Part shown: positions 46,099-54,691 of the stretch, in pieces | Layout of the letters: each line of letters opens with the position of its first letter | Position numbering within the stretch: position 1 is the stretch's first letter | Source: Kitasatospora sp. NBC_01287 | GTDB lineage: Bacteria; Actinomycetota; Actinomycetes; Streptomycetales; Streptomycetaceae | NCBI RefSeq assembly: GCF_026340565.1 | Contig: NZ_JAPEPB010000001.1 | Coordinates: 3,758,501-3,822,500, forward strand | Reading direction: 5' to 3' | Length of the DNA: 64,000 bases | The notes under the pieces: model-generated | The model's input: only the letters and a program-made list of their open reading frames with translations | Told to the model about the DNA's origin: nothing | Databases searched by the model: none | Position numbers and translations under genes: made by a program

Positions 46099-49062
46099 AT
46101 GGAGCTTCAGGCAACGCCGCACAATGCCGTGCCGCGCTTCCAGGTGCTCGGACCCGTCCAGGCCTGGCGCGACGAGCAACCGCTCGCGCTGGGATCTCCG
46201 CAGCAGCAGGCCGTGTTGACCGCCCTCCTGCTCCACCATGGACGGCCGGTCACCACCCAGGAGCTGGTGGACGGGCTCTGGGGCGACCGGCCCCCGCCGC
46301 AAGCCGTGGCTGCGCTGCGCACCTACGTGTCCCGGCTCCGCTCGGTCATCGAACCGGGACGAGAAGTCCGAAAGCCAGCCGAACTACTGGTTTCGGTGCG
46401 TGACGGATACGCATTGCGAATTCCGGACGAATCGCTCGACCTGGCCGTTTTCGACGCACGGTCGACCGAGGCTGCCGCGGCCCGTCAGGCCGGCCAGCCG
46501 GAGACCGCCCACAAGCTGCTGACCTCGGCGCTCTCGCTCTGGAGCGGACAGCCGTTGGCCGGGATCCCGGGCCCGTACGCGGACTCCCAGCGGCAGCGCC
46601 TGACGGAGCACCAGGTTGCAGCCCGTGAGGAGTTGTGCACGGTCGCGCTCGAAATCGACCTGCACGCCGAAATCGTCGCCGAATTGACCAGCCTCACCTC
46701 CGAACAACCGCTGCGGGAGCGGCTACGGGAACTGCTGATGCTCGCGCTTTATCGGTGCGGCCGACAGGCCGAGGCGCTCAGCGTGTACGCGGCGACCCGA
46801 AAGCTGCTGATCGACGAACTAGGAGTCGAGCCGGGGGCCGCACTCGCCGCGATGCACTCCCGGATCCTCGCAGCAGACCCGACATTGATGAATTCCGCCC
46901 CGGAATTGGGGATTCCGGCCACCGAGGTCAGCGCGCCGGCGTCGCCTGCCCAGCTGCCGGCCGACGTCTCGGACTTCAGCGGGCGCGGTGAACTGGTAGG
47001 CGAACTCCGTGAGGTGCTGCGCGAGGCCTCGGGCCAGGCCGTGGTGGTGACCTCACTGGCCGGGATCGGCGGCGTCGGCAAGACCACGCTTGCCGTGCAC
47101 GTCGCGCACAGCGTGCGAGCCGAGTTCCCGGACGGCCAGCTCTACGTCGACCTGCGCGGGGTCAGCGCCACACCGGCCGACCCGGCCATCGTGCTGGGTG
47201 ACTTCCTCTTCGCGCTCGGTATCACCGAGGCTCCGGAGTCCTTCGAGCAGCGGGTGGCGATGTACCGATCGGTGCTGGCCGACCGGCGGATGCTGATCAT
47301 GCTCGACAACGCCCATGACGCGCAGCAGATCACCCCGCTGATCCCCGGCGTGGCCGGGTGCGCGGTCCTGGCCACCAGCCGTTCACGGCTGGCGGGGATT
47401 CCGGGTGCCCACCTCTTCGATGTCGAGGAACTGACACCGGAGGAGGCGCTGGAGCTGTTCGGCGCCATCGCCGGCCGACACCGGATCGACGCTGAGCCGG
47501 ACGCGGCACTCGCTGTGGTCACCGCCTGCGGCTTCCTGCCGCTCGCGGTCCGGATCGCGGCGGCCCGACTGGCGAGCCGACCGCGCTGGACCGTGGCGGA
47601 CCTGGCCCGTCGGTTAGCCGATCAGCGGCGGCGACTGGACGAGCTGCAACTCGGGAACCTCGCGGTGGAGACCACACTCGGCCTCGGTTACGGGCAGCTC
47701 AAGCCCGCCGAGGCCAGGGCCTTCCGGCTGCTGGCACTGATCGACTGCCCCGACCTGCCGCTCTCGGCAGTGGCCGCGCTCCTCGGCACCTCGGAGGAAG
47801 ACGCCGAGGAGGTGACGGAGGCGCTGGTCGACGCCAACATGCTGGAGTGCTTCACACCGGGCCGGTACCGCTACCACGACCTGCTGCGGCTCTTCGCACA
47901 GAAGCAGCGGGAGAAGGTCGCGGACTTGGCGGACACCCAGGCCGCGCTGCTCCGGCTGCTCGCCCTCCTGGTCGCCACCGTCCGCAATGCCACGCAGATC
48001 CTGGAACCCGAGGAGCAGCTGAGCGAGCCCCTCCAGGTCGTCACGCACCCCGGCGAGCAACTGGGCGGGACCGAGTCCGCGCGCGGCTGGCTGCGTTCCG
48101 AACTGGCGTTGATCCTCAGTACTATCGAGGACTCGATCGACGGGCCGGCGGAGCTTCGCCACCTGGCGATCGACCTCCTGGTGGCCCTGAACACCGTGGC
48201 CGAGGAGCCGAACCACGCCCAGCGGATCCAGCGCACGCTCGCGGTCGCCGAGGCGGCGTCCTCCGAGTGCGACGACAGCGACGCGCTCGCCCGGGTCCGC
48301 TACGCACTCGCCTTCTTCGCCTACCTGACCGGGGGCTATCCGGACGCGGAACACTCCCTGCGGGGCTGCCTCGCCCTGCTCGGGCGTCAGACCCCGAGGC
48401 TTCGGCTAGCTGCCTGCAGCCTCCTGGGCACCGTCCTCACCGCGAGTCGCCCCGCCGAGGCGCTGCCGTTCCTCGTCGAGGCCCGCGACCTGTCCAACGA
48501 CCTCGCCGCGATGAGCAGCGCCGCCCGGATCCAGGGCAACATCGCCCGGGTCCACCTCAAGCTGGAACAGTGGGACGCCGCCGTCGAGTCGGCGGGCTCC
48601 GCGGTCGCCACCGCCCGCTCCTCCGGCAACACCCGTTGCCTCGCCGACACCCTCTACCAACTCGGCGTCGTCCTGCGGACCACGGGTTCGCCCGCCGAGG
48701 CCGCGACCCAACTGCGCGAGGCCCACCAGCTCTACCAGGACCAGCAGCAGCGGCTCTGGGAAGGGCTGTCGCTGGCCCGGCTGGCCGGCTGCCTGCTGGC
48801 GGACGACCAGGTGAAGGAGGCCGCCCAGGCTGCCGAGGAGGCACTGGTCATCGCCCAGGAGATGGACACCGCCTATGGTCAGGGCCTGGCCAACGCCGCC
48901 CTCGGTGAAGCGCTGCTCCGTCTGGGCACGCCCGCCCGTGGCCTGGCCTGCCTCACCGAGGCCCACGAGATCTTCACCAGGCTCGGTGTGCCGGAGGCCC
49001 ATGCCGTGCGGAGCCTCATCGATGAACAGCACACCGAGCCCTCACCCACCACCGCGCCGTAG
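46099..49062 (+). CDS. SARP-family regulator with NB-ARC and TPR domains, carrying a TTA codon
   Basis: A 987-residue AfsR-like activator. Residues 1-100 are an OmpR-type winged helix, about 105-260 the bacterial transcriptional activation domain (ALYRCGRQAEALSVYAATRKLLIDELGVEPG), about 290-560 an NB-ARC/STAND ATPase with P-loop GIGGVGKTT at 322-330, and roughly 690-970 tetratricopeptide repeats. Codon 506 (47614-47616) is TTA, read only by the bldA tRNA in streptomycetes. ATG 46099 follows GGGGGA; a longer frame upstream lacks a ribosome site and crosses the divergent promoter. The likely direct target is the acidic peptide gene. Kinase or ligand control through the TPR part is inferred from AfsR. 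Confidence 0.9.
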   Translation: MELQATPHNAVPRFQVLGPVQAWRDEQPLALGSPQQQAVLTALLLHHGRPVTTQELVDGLWGDRPPPQAVAALRTYVSRLRSVIEPGREVRKPAELLVSVRDGYALRIPDESLDLAVFDARSTEAAAARQAGQPETAHKLLTSALSLWSGQPLAGIPGPYADSQRQRLTEHQVAAREELCTVALEIDLHAEIVAELTSLTSEQPLRERLRELLMLALYRCGRQAEALSVYAATRKLLIDELGVEPGAALAAMHSRILAADPTLMNSAPELGIPATEVSAPASPAQLPADVSDFSGRGELVGELREVLREASGQAVVVTSLAGIGGVGKTTLAVHVAHSVRAEFPDGQLYVDLRGVSATPADPAIVLGDFLFALGITEAPESFEQRVAMYRSVLADRRMLIMLDNAHDAQQITPLIPGVAGCAVLATSRSRLAGIPGAHLFDVEELTPEEALELFGAIAGRHRIDAEPDAALAVVTACGFLPLAVRIAAARLASRPRWTVADLARRLADQRRRLDELQLGNLAVETTLGLGYGQLKPAEARAFRLLALIDCPDLPLSAVAALLGTSEEDAEEVTEALVDANMLECFTPGRYRYHDLLRLFAQKQREKVADLADTQAALLRLLALLVATVRNATQILEPEEQLSEPLQVVTHPGEQLGGTESARGWLRSELALILSTIEDSIDGPAELRHLAIDLLVALNTVAEEPNHAQRIQRTLAVAEAASSECDDSDALARVRYALAFFAYLTGGYPDAEHSLRGCLALLGRQTPRLRLAACSLLGTVLTASRPAEALPFLVEARDLSNDLAAMSSAARIQGNIARVHLKLEQWDAAVESAGSAVATARSSGNTRCLADTLYQLGVVLRTTGSPAEAATQLREAHQLYQDQQQRLWEGLSLARLAGCLLADDQVKEAAQAAEEALVIAQEMDTAYGQGLANAALGEALLRLGTPARGLACLTEAHEIFTRLGVPEAHAVRSLIDEQHTEPSPTTAP

Positions 49063-49077
49063 GCACCGGTCCCCCGA

Positions 49078-49099
49078 AGCGGGGCCCCCGTGCCCCGCT
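49078..49099 (+). terminator. Hairpin after the SARP gene
   Basis: AGCGGGGC (49078-49085) and GCCCCGCT (49092-49099) pair around a six-base loop, 15 nt after the stop. Confidence 0.65.
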
Positions 49100-49653
49100 C
49101 CCCCGATATCCCGGTGTCCCCCTGGTTCCCCCCCTGGCGAGAAGCTTCCTCCCCCGGGCGAGATGACCCCGCAGCCCCCCGGCTGCGGGAACATCCCTCC
49201 GCGCTTCCCCGGCGCTGAGAAGACTCTGGCAGTCGGCGATTGACGTTCGATAAACGTCGGTCAACCGACCTCGCCCAGCACGCTGACCAGGCATACTGTC
49301 AGATCAGCGACAGGCTGGCCTCGCACCACCCCGCACGCCATGCGGCGTGCGACAGGGCCCGCACCACCCCTGCCCACCCCGGCGCGCTTCCGCCGACCAG
49401 GCATCTCACCGGTGTCGCACCCGTGGATCGGGCCCGATCCGCACGAGTTGGCCGGAAACGGACTCCACAGCACGGTGATCGCGCATATTCTCAGAGGCCA
49501 GGTGACACGCGCGGATCGGTGTGCCCGAAAGGACAGGGTTGGACTGAGTTGGGCCGGGTCGGGCTGACGGCTGGACGAGCGGCGCGGAGCGGGGCACGCG
49601 GACGGTGCGCGGCGCGACGGCCTGCGGCCAGGTGGGAAAGGTGCCTCGCAATC
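49100..49653. other. 554-bp gap with two adjoining palindromes; no supported gene
   Basis: Frames here are open but show no family resemblance. Two adjacent inverted repeats stand out: ACGTT-N5-AACGT (49243-49257) and GTCGGT-CA-ACCGAC (49256-49269), in locally AT-richer DNA that could form a promoter or operator. The methyltransferase gene starts 384 nt later, so either a long leader or an unseen short transcript is possible. Confidence 0.5.
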
Positions 49654-50397
49654 GTGACGACGGGACAGATATCGGACCCCGCCCGGGGAGGGACCGCCGG
49701 GCCTGCCCCGACCTGCCGCAGCGCGGAGCGCGCGTTGCAGTCGGTGGCCTTCGACGCGATCGGGGCCCGGTACAGCGAGGCCTTCCCCGCCAAGTCCGGC
49801 CAGCTCACGGCCGCACACCGGCTGATCGCCGAACTGGAACCGGGTGCGCCGGTGCTGGACATCGGCTGCGGCACCGGCGACCCGACCGTCCGCCAGCTCG
49901 CCGAGGCCGGCCTGCGGGTCACCGCCGTGGACCTCTCCGACGGGATGCTCGCGCTGGCCCGCCGCGCCCTGCCCCAGGCCGCCGCCTACCACCGGATCGA
50001 CCTCTACGACCTGGGCACCGGACGCGCCGGGACGGCCTGGGGGGTGCCCGGTCTCGGTCCGGCCGGGGCCGGCGGCTTCGCGGCGGCCACCGCCTTCTTC
50101 TCCTTGATCCTGCTGCCGCAACGGGAGATCCAGGTGGCACTGCGGCGGATCCGCACGCTGCTGCGGCCCGGCGGTCTGCTGGTGCTCGGCATGGTGGAGG
50201 CCGACCTGGACGACTACCCGATGCGCTTCCTCGGCCAGGAGATCCGGATCAGCGGATTCCTGCGCGAGGAGCTGGCCGAGGCCCTGCACCTGGCCGGCTT
50301 CACGGTGGAGGCGCTGAACGGTCGGCCGTACGCGCCGGCCTGCATGGCACTGCCGCCGGAGGAGCAGCTCTTCCTGCACTGTCGCCGCACCACCTGA
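49654..50397 (+). CDS. Class I SAM-dependent methyltransferase
   Basis: A 247-residue methyltransferase. Motif I is PVLDIGCGTGDPTV (about residues 67-80), motif II VTAVDLSDGMLALA, and motif III LRPGGLLVLGMVEADLDDYPMRFLG. The post-I segment ATAFFSLILLP and the late FLREELAEALHLAGFTVEAL are typical of small-molecule methyltransferases with a C-terminal Met_11 fold. The substrate is unknown. GTG 49654 is used because it opens shortly before the conserved part; its ribosome site is distant (AGG about 12 nt). A third phosphatase gene follows after 98 nt. Confidence 0.83.
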   Translation: MTTGQISDPARGGTAGPAPTCRSAERALQSVAFDAIGARYSEAFPAKSGQLTAAHRLIAELEPGAPVLDIGCGTGDPTVRQLAEAGLRVTAVDLSDGMLALARRALPQAAAYHRIDLYDLGTGRAGTAWGVPGLGPAGAGGFAAATAFFSLILLPQREIQVALRRIRTLLRPGGLLVLGMVEADLDDYPMRFLGQEIRISGFLREELAEALHLAGFTVEALNGRPYAPACMALPPEEQLFLHCRRTT

Positions 50398-50495
50398 CCT
50401 TCCGACAGCCCGCCCGTCACCGCCGGCCCTACCCCCGGCGCCACCCCGCCCCGACAACCAGCTCCGCCAGATCCGACCGTGAAGAACAGGCAGCC

Positions 50496-52379
50496 GTGCG
50501 CGACCTTCCCACCCCTCAGGCCGGCCAGCCGCCCGCCGTCCCGGCCCAGCGCCGGCCGCCGCCCGGGCAGCCCGCCGCCCCCGCGACGCCGTTGAACCTG
50601 CGGGTCCGGCAGGCCGTCACCGAACGCCTCGGCTACCTCAACGACGCCACCCGGCAGATCAACACCAGCCTGGATCCGGCCGCGACGGTGCGCAGCCTGG
50701 CCAAGGTGCTGGTCCCGGCACTGGCCGACGCGGTACTCGTCCACCTGCGCGAGCCCGTGCTCGGCGACGGCCACGGGCGCGCCCGCTCGGGGCCGGCCGA
50801 GCTGCGGCTGCACCGGGCCGAGGGCACCAGGCTGGGCCAGGGCCGGCGCACCGTCACCGCCGCGGCCGGCGGCGCGCTGGACCGGGCGCTGCGCGAGGCG
50901 GCCCCGGCCGGCCCGGTGGTGCTGGGCACCGCCGAGGGCGAGCGGCTGCGGCCGCTCTTCGCCGAGCTCTACGGCGCCCGCGCGCTGGCCGGCCTGGCCC
51001 GCGGCACGGCGCTGCTCGCGCTGCCGCTGCGCGGCCGGGAGAAGCGCGGCGGGCGGGACACCGACCGGCAGCGGCGGGCGGACTCGGTGCTCGGCCTGCT
51101 GGTGCTGGTCCGGCGGCCGGGCAAGCCGGACGACGACTACCACCTGCTGCACCCGCACGGCCGCCCGGGCGAGCGGGCCAAGGAGCCGGCCCGCTTCGAC
51201 CCGGCCGACACCCAGACCGCCGCCCACCTGGCCACCCTGGCCGGCCTCGCGGTCGACACCGCCCAGCGCTACACCCGCGAATCGGAGATCGCGGGCAAGC
51301 TGCAGCGCAGCATGCTGCCCGCCGACCTGCCCCAGCCGCACGGGGTGCGCCTCGCCCACCGCTACCTGCCCGGCGAGGCCGACTCCCAGGTCGGCGGCGA
51401 CTGGTACGACGCGATCCCGCTGCCCGGCAACCGGGTGGCGCTGATCGTGGGCGACGTGATGGGCCACTCGCTCACCTCGGCGGCCGTGATGGGCCAGCTG
51501 CGGACCAGCGCGCAGACCCTGGCCGCGCTCGACCTGCCGCCGCACGAGGTGCTCTACCACCTGGACGAGCAGGCCCAGCGGCTGGGACGCGAACAGCACC
51601 TGGCCACCTGCGTCTTCGCGGTCTACGACCCGATCGCCAACCGGATCGTGGTGGCCAACGCCGGACACATGCCACCCGCGCTGATCCATCCGGACGGCCG
51701 GGCCGAGCTGCTAGAACACCTCGCGCCGGGCGCGCCGATCGGCGTCGGCGGAGTGGACTTCTCCTCCCAGGAGCTGGACGCGCCGCCGGGCTCGGCCCTG
51801 CTGCTCTTCACCGACGGCCTGGTGGAGACCCGCCGCCGCCCGCTCACCAGCGGCCTGGAACGGCTGCGCGAGCGCCTGACCGGCGCGCACCAGCACTCGC
51901 CCGAACAGCTCTGCCAGGAGGCACTGCGGATCCTGCCGCCCGGCGACCGCGGCGACGACATCGCGCTGCTGGCGGCCGCCTTCGACGGGATCCCGGCCAA
52001 CGACGTCGCGTACTGGTACCTCCAGCCGCGCAACGAGACCCCGGGGCGGGCCCGGCGGCTGGCCGGGCACGCGCTGCGCCGCTGGGGTCTGGACGAGCTG
52101 GCGGAGAGCACCGAGCTGATGGTCAGCGAGCTGGTCACCAACGCCGTCCAGCACGCCAAGAAGCCGGTCACACTGCGGCTGGTGCGCACCTCGGTGCTGC
52201 GCTGCGAGGTCGGCGACGACAGCCCGCAGCTGCCGCGCCGCCGCCGGGCCGGCCCGCAGGAGGAGCGCGGCCGGGGCCTGGAGCTGGTCGCCAAGTGCGC
52301 CGACTCCTGGGGGTCGACCCGGCTGGGCGGCGGCAAGGTGGTCTGGTTCGAGCAGCAGCTGCCGCCGCGCCGCTGCTGA
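50496..52379 (+). CDS. GAF-domain PP2C phosphatase with HATPase (third RsbU/SpoIIE paralogue)
   Basis: A 627-residue relative of the two phosphatases at 18-24 kb but without PAS domains. After a Pro/Ala-rich start come a GAF domain (about residues 35-260), the phosphatase domain (IAGKLQRSMLPADLPQPHG; GGDWYDAIPLPG; VGDVMGHSL) and a C-terminal HATPase (ELVTNAVQHAKKPVTLRL). Its ending KVVWFEQQLPPRRC parallels the second paralogue. It presumably modifies an anti-sigma antagonist in response to a GAF ligand. GTG 50496 is the likely start, with a weak AGG 6 nt upstream. It lies downstream of the methyltransferase. Confidence 0.86.
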   Translation: MRDLPTPQAGQPPAVPAQRRPPPGQPAAPATPLNLRVRQAVTERLGYLNDATRQINTSLDPAATVRSLAKVLVPALADAVLVHLREPVLGDGHGRARSGPAELRLHRAEGTRLGQGRRTVTAAAGGALDRALREAAPAGPVVLGTAEGERLRPLFAELYGARALAGLARGTALLALPLRGREKRGGRDTDRQRRADSVLGLLVLVRRPGKPDDDYHLLHPHGRPGERAKEPARFDPADTQTAAHLATLAGLAVDTAQRYTRESEIAGKLQRSMLPADLPQPHGVRLAHRYLPGEADSQVGGDWYDAIPLPGNRVALIVGDVMGHSLTSAAVMGQLRTSAQTLAALDLPPHEVLYHLDEQAQRLGREQHLATCVFAVYDPIANRIVVANAGHMPPALIHPDGRAELLEHLAPGAPIGVGGVDFSSQELDAPPGSALLLFTDGLVETRRRPLTSGLERLRERLTGAHQHSPEQLCQEALRILPPGDRGDDIALLAAAFDGIPANDVAYWYLQPRNETPGRARRLAGHALRRWGLDELAESTELMVSELVTNAVQHAKKPVTLRLVRTSVLRCEVGDDSPQLPRRRRAGPQEERGRGLELVAKCADSWGSTRLGGGKVVWFEQQLPPRRC

Positions 52380-52400
52380 GGCCCGGCCGGCGGGCGGGTG

Positions 52401-53273
52401 TCAGCCGCGCAGCCGCCGCCACAGCGGACGGGGGATGAGCCGCAGGCCGTGCGCGAGGACCCCGAGCTTGCGCGGGATCCAGACCACGCCGGCCCCCCTG
52501 GCCACCGCCGCCGCGACCGCGGCACCCACGGCCGGGGCGGTGGTGGCCGCGGGGGCGGGCGGCATGCCCTCGGTCATCCGGCCGATCACGAAGCCGGGCC
52601 GGACCAGCAGCACCCGCACCCCGCTGCCGTGCAGGGCGTCCGCGAGGCCGCGGCCGAAGGCGTCGAGGCCGGCCTTGGCCGCGCCGTAGACGAAGTTGGC
52701 CCGGCGCGGACGCACCGCCGCCACCGAGGAGAGGATCACGATCAGGCCCCGGCCCTGGGTCCGCAGGTGCGGGACGGCGGCGAGCAGGGTGGTGACGTGG
52801 CCGGTGAGGTTGGTCTCGATCAGCCGACCCGCCGCCACCGGGTCGGCGTCCAGCACCTGCTGCGGCGTCAGGACCCCGGCGGCCGAGACCACCAGGTCGA
52901 TCGGGCCCAGCGCGAAGAGGTCGTCCACCAGGCGCTGGTGGGTGTCCAGCGCGGTGGCGTCGTACGGCACGGTGCGCACCTGGTAGGGCAGCCCCGCTCC
53001 GAGCTCGGCCATCCGCTGCTCGTCGCGGCCGGCCAGGACCACCTCGGAGCCGGGCGGCGCGTCCAGCGCCTTGAGGATCTCGTGGCCGATCTCGCTGCCG
53101 CCGCCGAGCAGCAGGATCCGGCCGGGAGGCCGGCCGGGCCCCGAGGCCGCGCCGCTCGCGGGGCGGGCCCTGACGGCGTGTTCGGTCGCGGGGTGTTCGG
53201 TCGCGGGGTGTTCGGTCGCGGGGTGTTCGGGGTGTTCGGTCGCAGGGTGCTCGACTGCCTCGTTCAAGGACAC
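52401..53273 (-). CDS. dprE2: Decaprenylphospho-2-ketoribose reductase (DprE2-type SDR)
   Basis: A 290-residue short-chain dehydrogenase that would complete epimerisation of decaprenyl-phospho-ribose to arabinose by reducing the keto intermediate made by DprE1. The Rossmann motif is LLLGGGSEIGHEI, the catalytic motif Tyr-x3-Lys is YGAAK, and SSVAAVRP precedes it with the catalytic Ser; NLTGHVTTLLAAVPHL is the family helix. The first 25 or so residues are EHPAT repeats, absent from normal homologues. GTG 53273 lies within the end of dprE1 (10-nt overlap), so translation is coupled. Assignment as DprE2 rests on operon partners as well as sequence. Confidence 0.9.
   Translation of the reverse strand: MSLNEAVEHPATEHPEHPATEHPATEHPATEHAVRARPASGAASGPGRPPGRILLLGGGSEIGHEILKALDAPPGSEVVLAGRDEQRMAELGAGLPYQVRTVPYDATALDTHQRLVDDLFALGPIDLVVSAAGVLTPQQVLDADPVAAGRLIETNLTGHVTTLLAAVPHLRTQGRGLIVILSSVAAVRPRRANFVYGAAKAGLDAFGRGLADALHGSGVRVLLVRPGFVIGRMTEGMPPAPAATTAPAVGAAVAAAVARGAGVVWIPRKLGVLAHGLRLIPRPLWRRLRG
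53178..53250 (-). repeat. 15-bp tandem repeats in the 5' end of dprE2
   Basis: Unit GTGTTCGGTCGCGGG, three perfect copies at 53178-53222, a truncated copy, then one variant copy to about 53246. In-frame units add EHPAT pentapeptides to the N-terminus; variable copy number between strains is likely. Confidence 0.85.
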
Positions 53274-54691
53274 AGTCCCAGTCTCCGTCCCAGGTCGGAT
53301 CGCATGGTGGCGGCGGGGTCCAGACGGGCGCGCACCGCACGCCAATCGTCCAACGGCCCGTACATCGCGTCGAAGGCGGCGCGCCCGAGCCGGGCGTCCT
53401 TCGCGAGATAGACCCGTCCGCCCGCCTCGGCGACCCGCCGGTCCAGCCGGTCCAGCACGGCGCGCAGCCGGCCCCGGGCCAGGGTGCCGCCCACCGGCAG
53501 GTCGACCGCCAGCGACCAGCCGGGCAGCGGGAAGGAGAGCGGTCCGGTGCCGGCCCGCCCGAACCGCTTCACGGTGCCCAGGAACGGCGCCGCCCCGGCC
53601 AGCCGCAGCGCGGTCAGCGCCTCGCCCAGCAGCCCGGCGGCCGGCTCGGGCACCGCGAACTGGTACTGCAGGAAGCCGCGCGGGCCCAGCGCCCGGTTCC
53701 ACTCGCGCACCGCGTCCAGCCGGTGGAAGAACTCGGTCAGGCCCTGCACGCAGTGCCGCTCCCGCGGCGCCCTGCGGTACCAGAGCTCGTTGAAGGCGCG
53801 CGCGGTGAGCGGGGTGAACGGGCCGATCGGCAGCCGCGGCGCGCGCGGTGCCCGGGCCGGCTCGTAGCGCGGTTCGGCGTCCGAGGCCAGGTGGTCGCCC
53901 CGGTCCACGATCCCGCGCCCGAGCGAGCGGCCGCTCGCCGTGGTGTCGATCCAGGCGACCGCGTACCGGCTCGTCCGCGAGGCGCGGTCCAGCTCGTCGA
54001 GCAGCGCGTCCAGGTCGGCGGCCCGCCGCGAGGTGACCCGCAGCCGGTCGCCGGGCAGCGGGATCAGCCGCAGGGTGGCGGCCAGCACGATCCCGGTGAG
54101 GCCCATCCCGCCGACCGTCGCCGCGAAGGCCTCGCCGTCCTGCTGCGGCGTCAGCAGCCTTACCCGGCCGGTGCCGTCGAGCAGCTCGACGCTCTCCAGC
54201 CAGTCCCCGATGCTCCCGTCGGCGCGCTGGTTCTTGCCGTGCACGTCGCAGGCGACCGCGCCGCCGACGGTCAGCCGGCTGGTTCCCGGCAGCACCGCGG
54301 GCAGCAGCCCCAGCGGCACCACCCGCGCCAGCAGTTGGGCGAAGTTGGCCGAGCCGGCCGCCCGGACGGTACCGCCCGGCCCGTCCACCTCGACGGATCG
54401 GCCGGTGGCCGGCGCCAGCACCACCCCGCCCGCGTTCTGCGCCGCGTCCCCGTAGCTGCACCCGGCGCCGCGGGCCAGCAGCCCGCGCTCGCCGCACTCC
54501 GCGACCAGCGCGCTGAGCCCGTCCACCGTCAGCGGGCCGCGCACCTCGCTGCGGCTGCCGGTGCTGCGTCCCCAGCCCTGCAGCACGGTCCCGGTCCGGG
54601 GGTCGGCCCGCGCGGCGGACCGCGAAGGGGCCTGGGGATCGGCCTGGGGATCGGCCTGGGAGTCGGCCCGGGGATCGACCTGGGGCGCCAT
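53264..54691 (-). CDS. dprE1: Decaprenylphospho-ribose 2-oxidase (DprE1)
   Basis: A 475-residue FAD enzyme of the vanillyl-alcohol-oxidase fold that oxidises decaprenyl-phospho-ribose at C2. Present are the FAD loop GGAVACDVHGKNQRADGS (near residues 143-160), KRFGRAGTGPLSFPLPGW, and the active-site Lys431 in YLAKDAR (equivalent to Mtb Lys418). At the position of Mtb Cys387, target of benzothiazinones, the sequence is GWSLAVD, giving Ala395. The first 45 residues are DPQAD-like repeats. ATG 54691 shares one base with the upstream stop. It is the second committed enzyme of the arabinose-donor pathway. Confidence 0.94.
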   Translation of the reverse strand: MAPQVDPRADSQADPQADPQAPSRSAARADPRTGTVLQGWGRSTGSRSEVRGPLTVDGLSALVAECGERGLLARGAGCSYGDAAQNAGGVVLAPATGRSVEVDGPGGTVRAAGSANFAQLLARVVPLGLLPAVLPGTSRLTVGGAVACDVHGKNQRADGSIGDWLESVELLDGTGRVRLLTPQQDGEAFAATVGGMGLTGIVLAATLRLIPLPGDRLRVTSRRAADLDALLDELDRASRTSRYAVAWIDTTASGRSLGRGIVDRGDHLASDAEPRYEPARAPRAPRLPIGPFTPLTARAFNELWYRRAPRERHCVQGLTEFFHRLDAVREWNRALGPRGFLQYQFAVPEPAAGLLGEALTALRLAGAAPFLGTVKRFGRAGTGPLSFPLPGWSLAVDLPVGGTLARGRLRAVLDRLDRRVAEAGGRVYLAKDARLGRAAFDAMYGPLDDWRAVRARLDPAATMRSDLGRRLGLCP

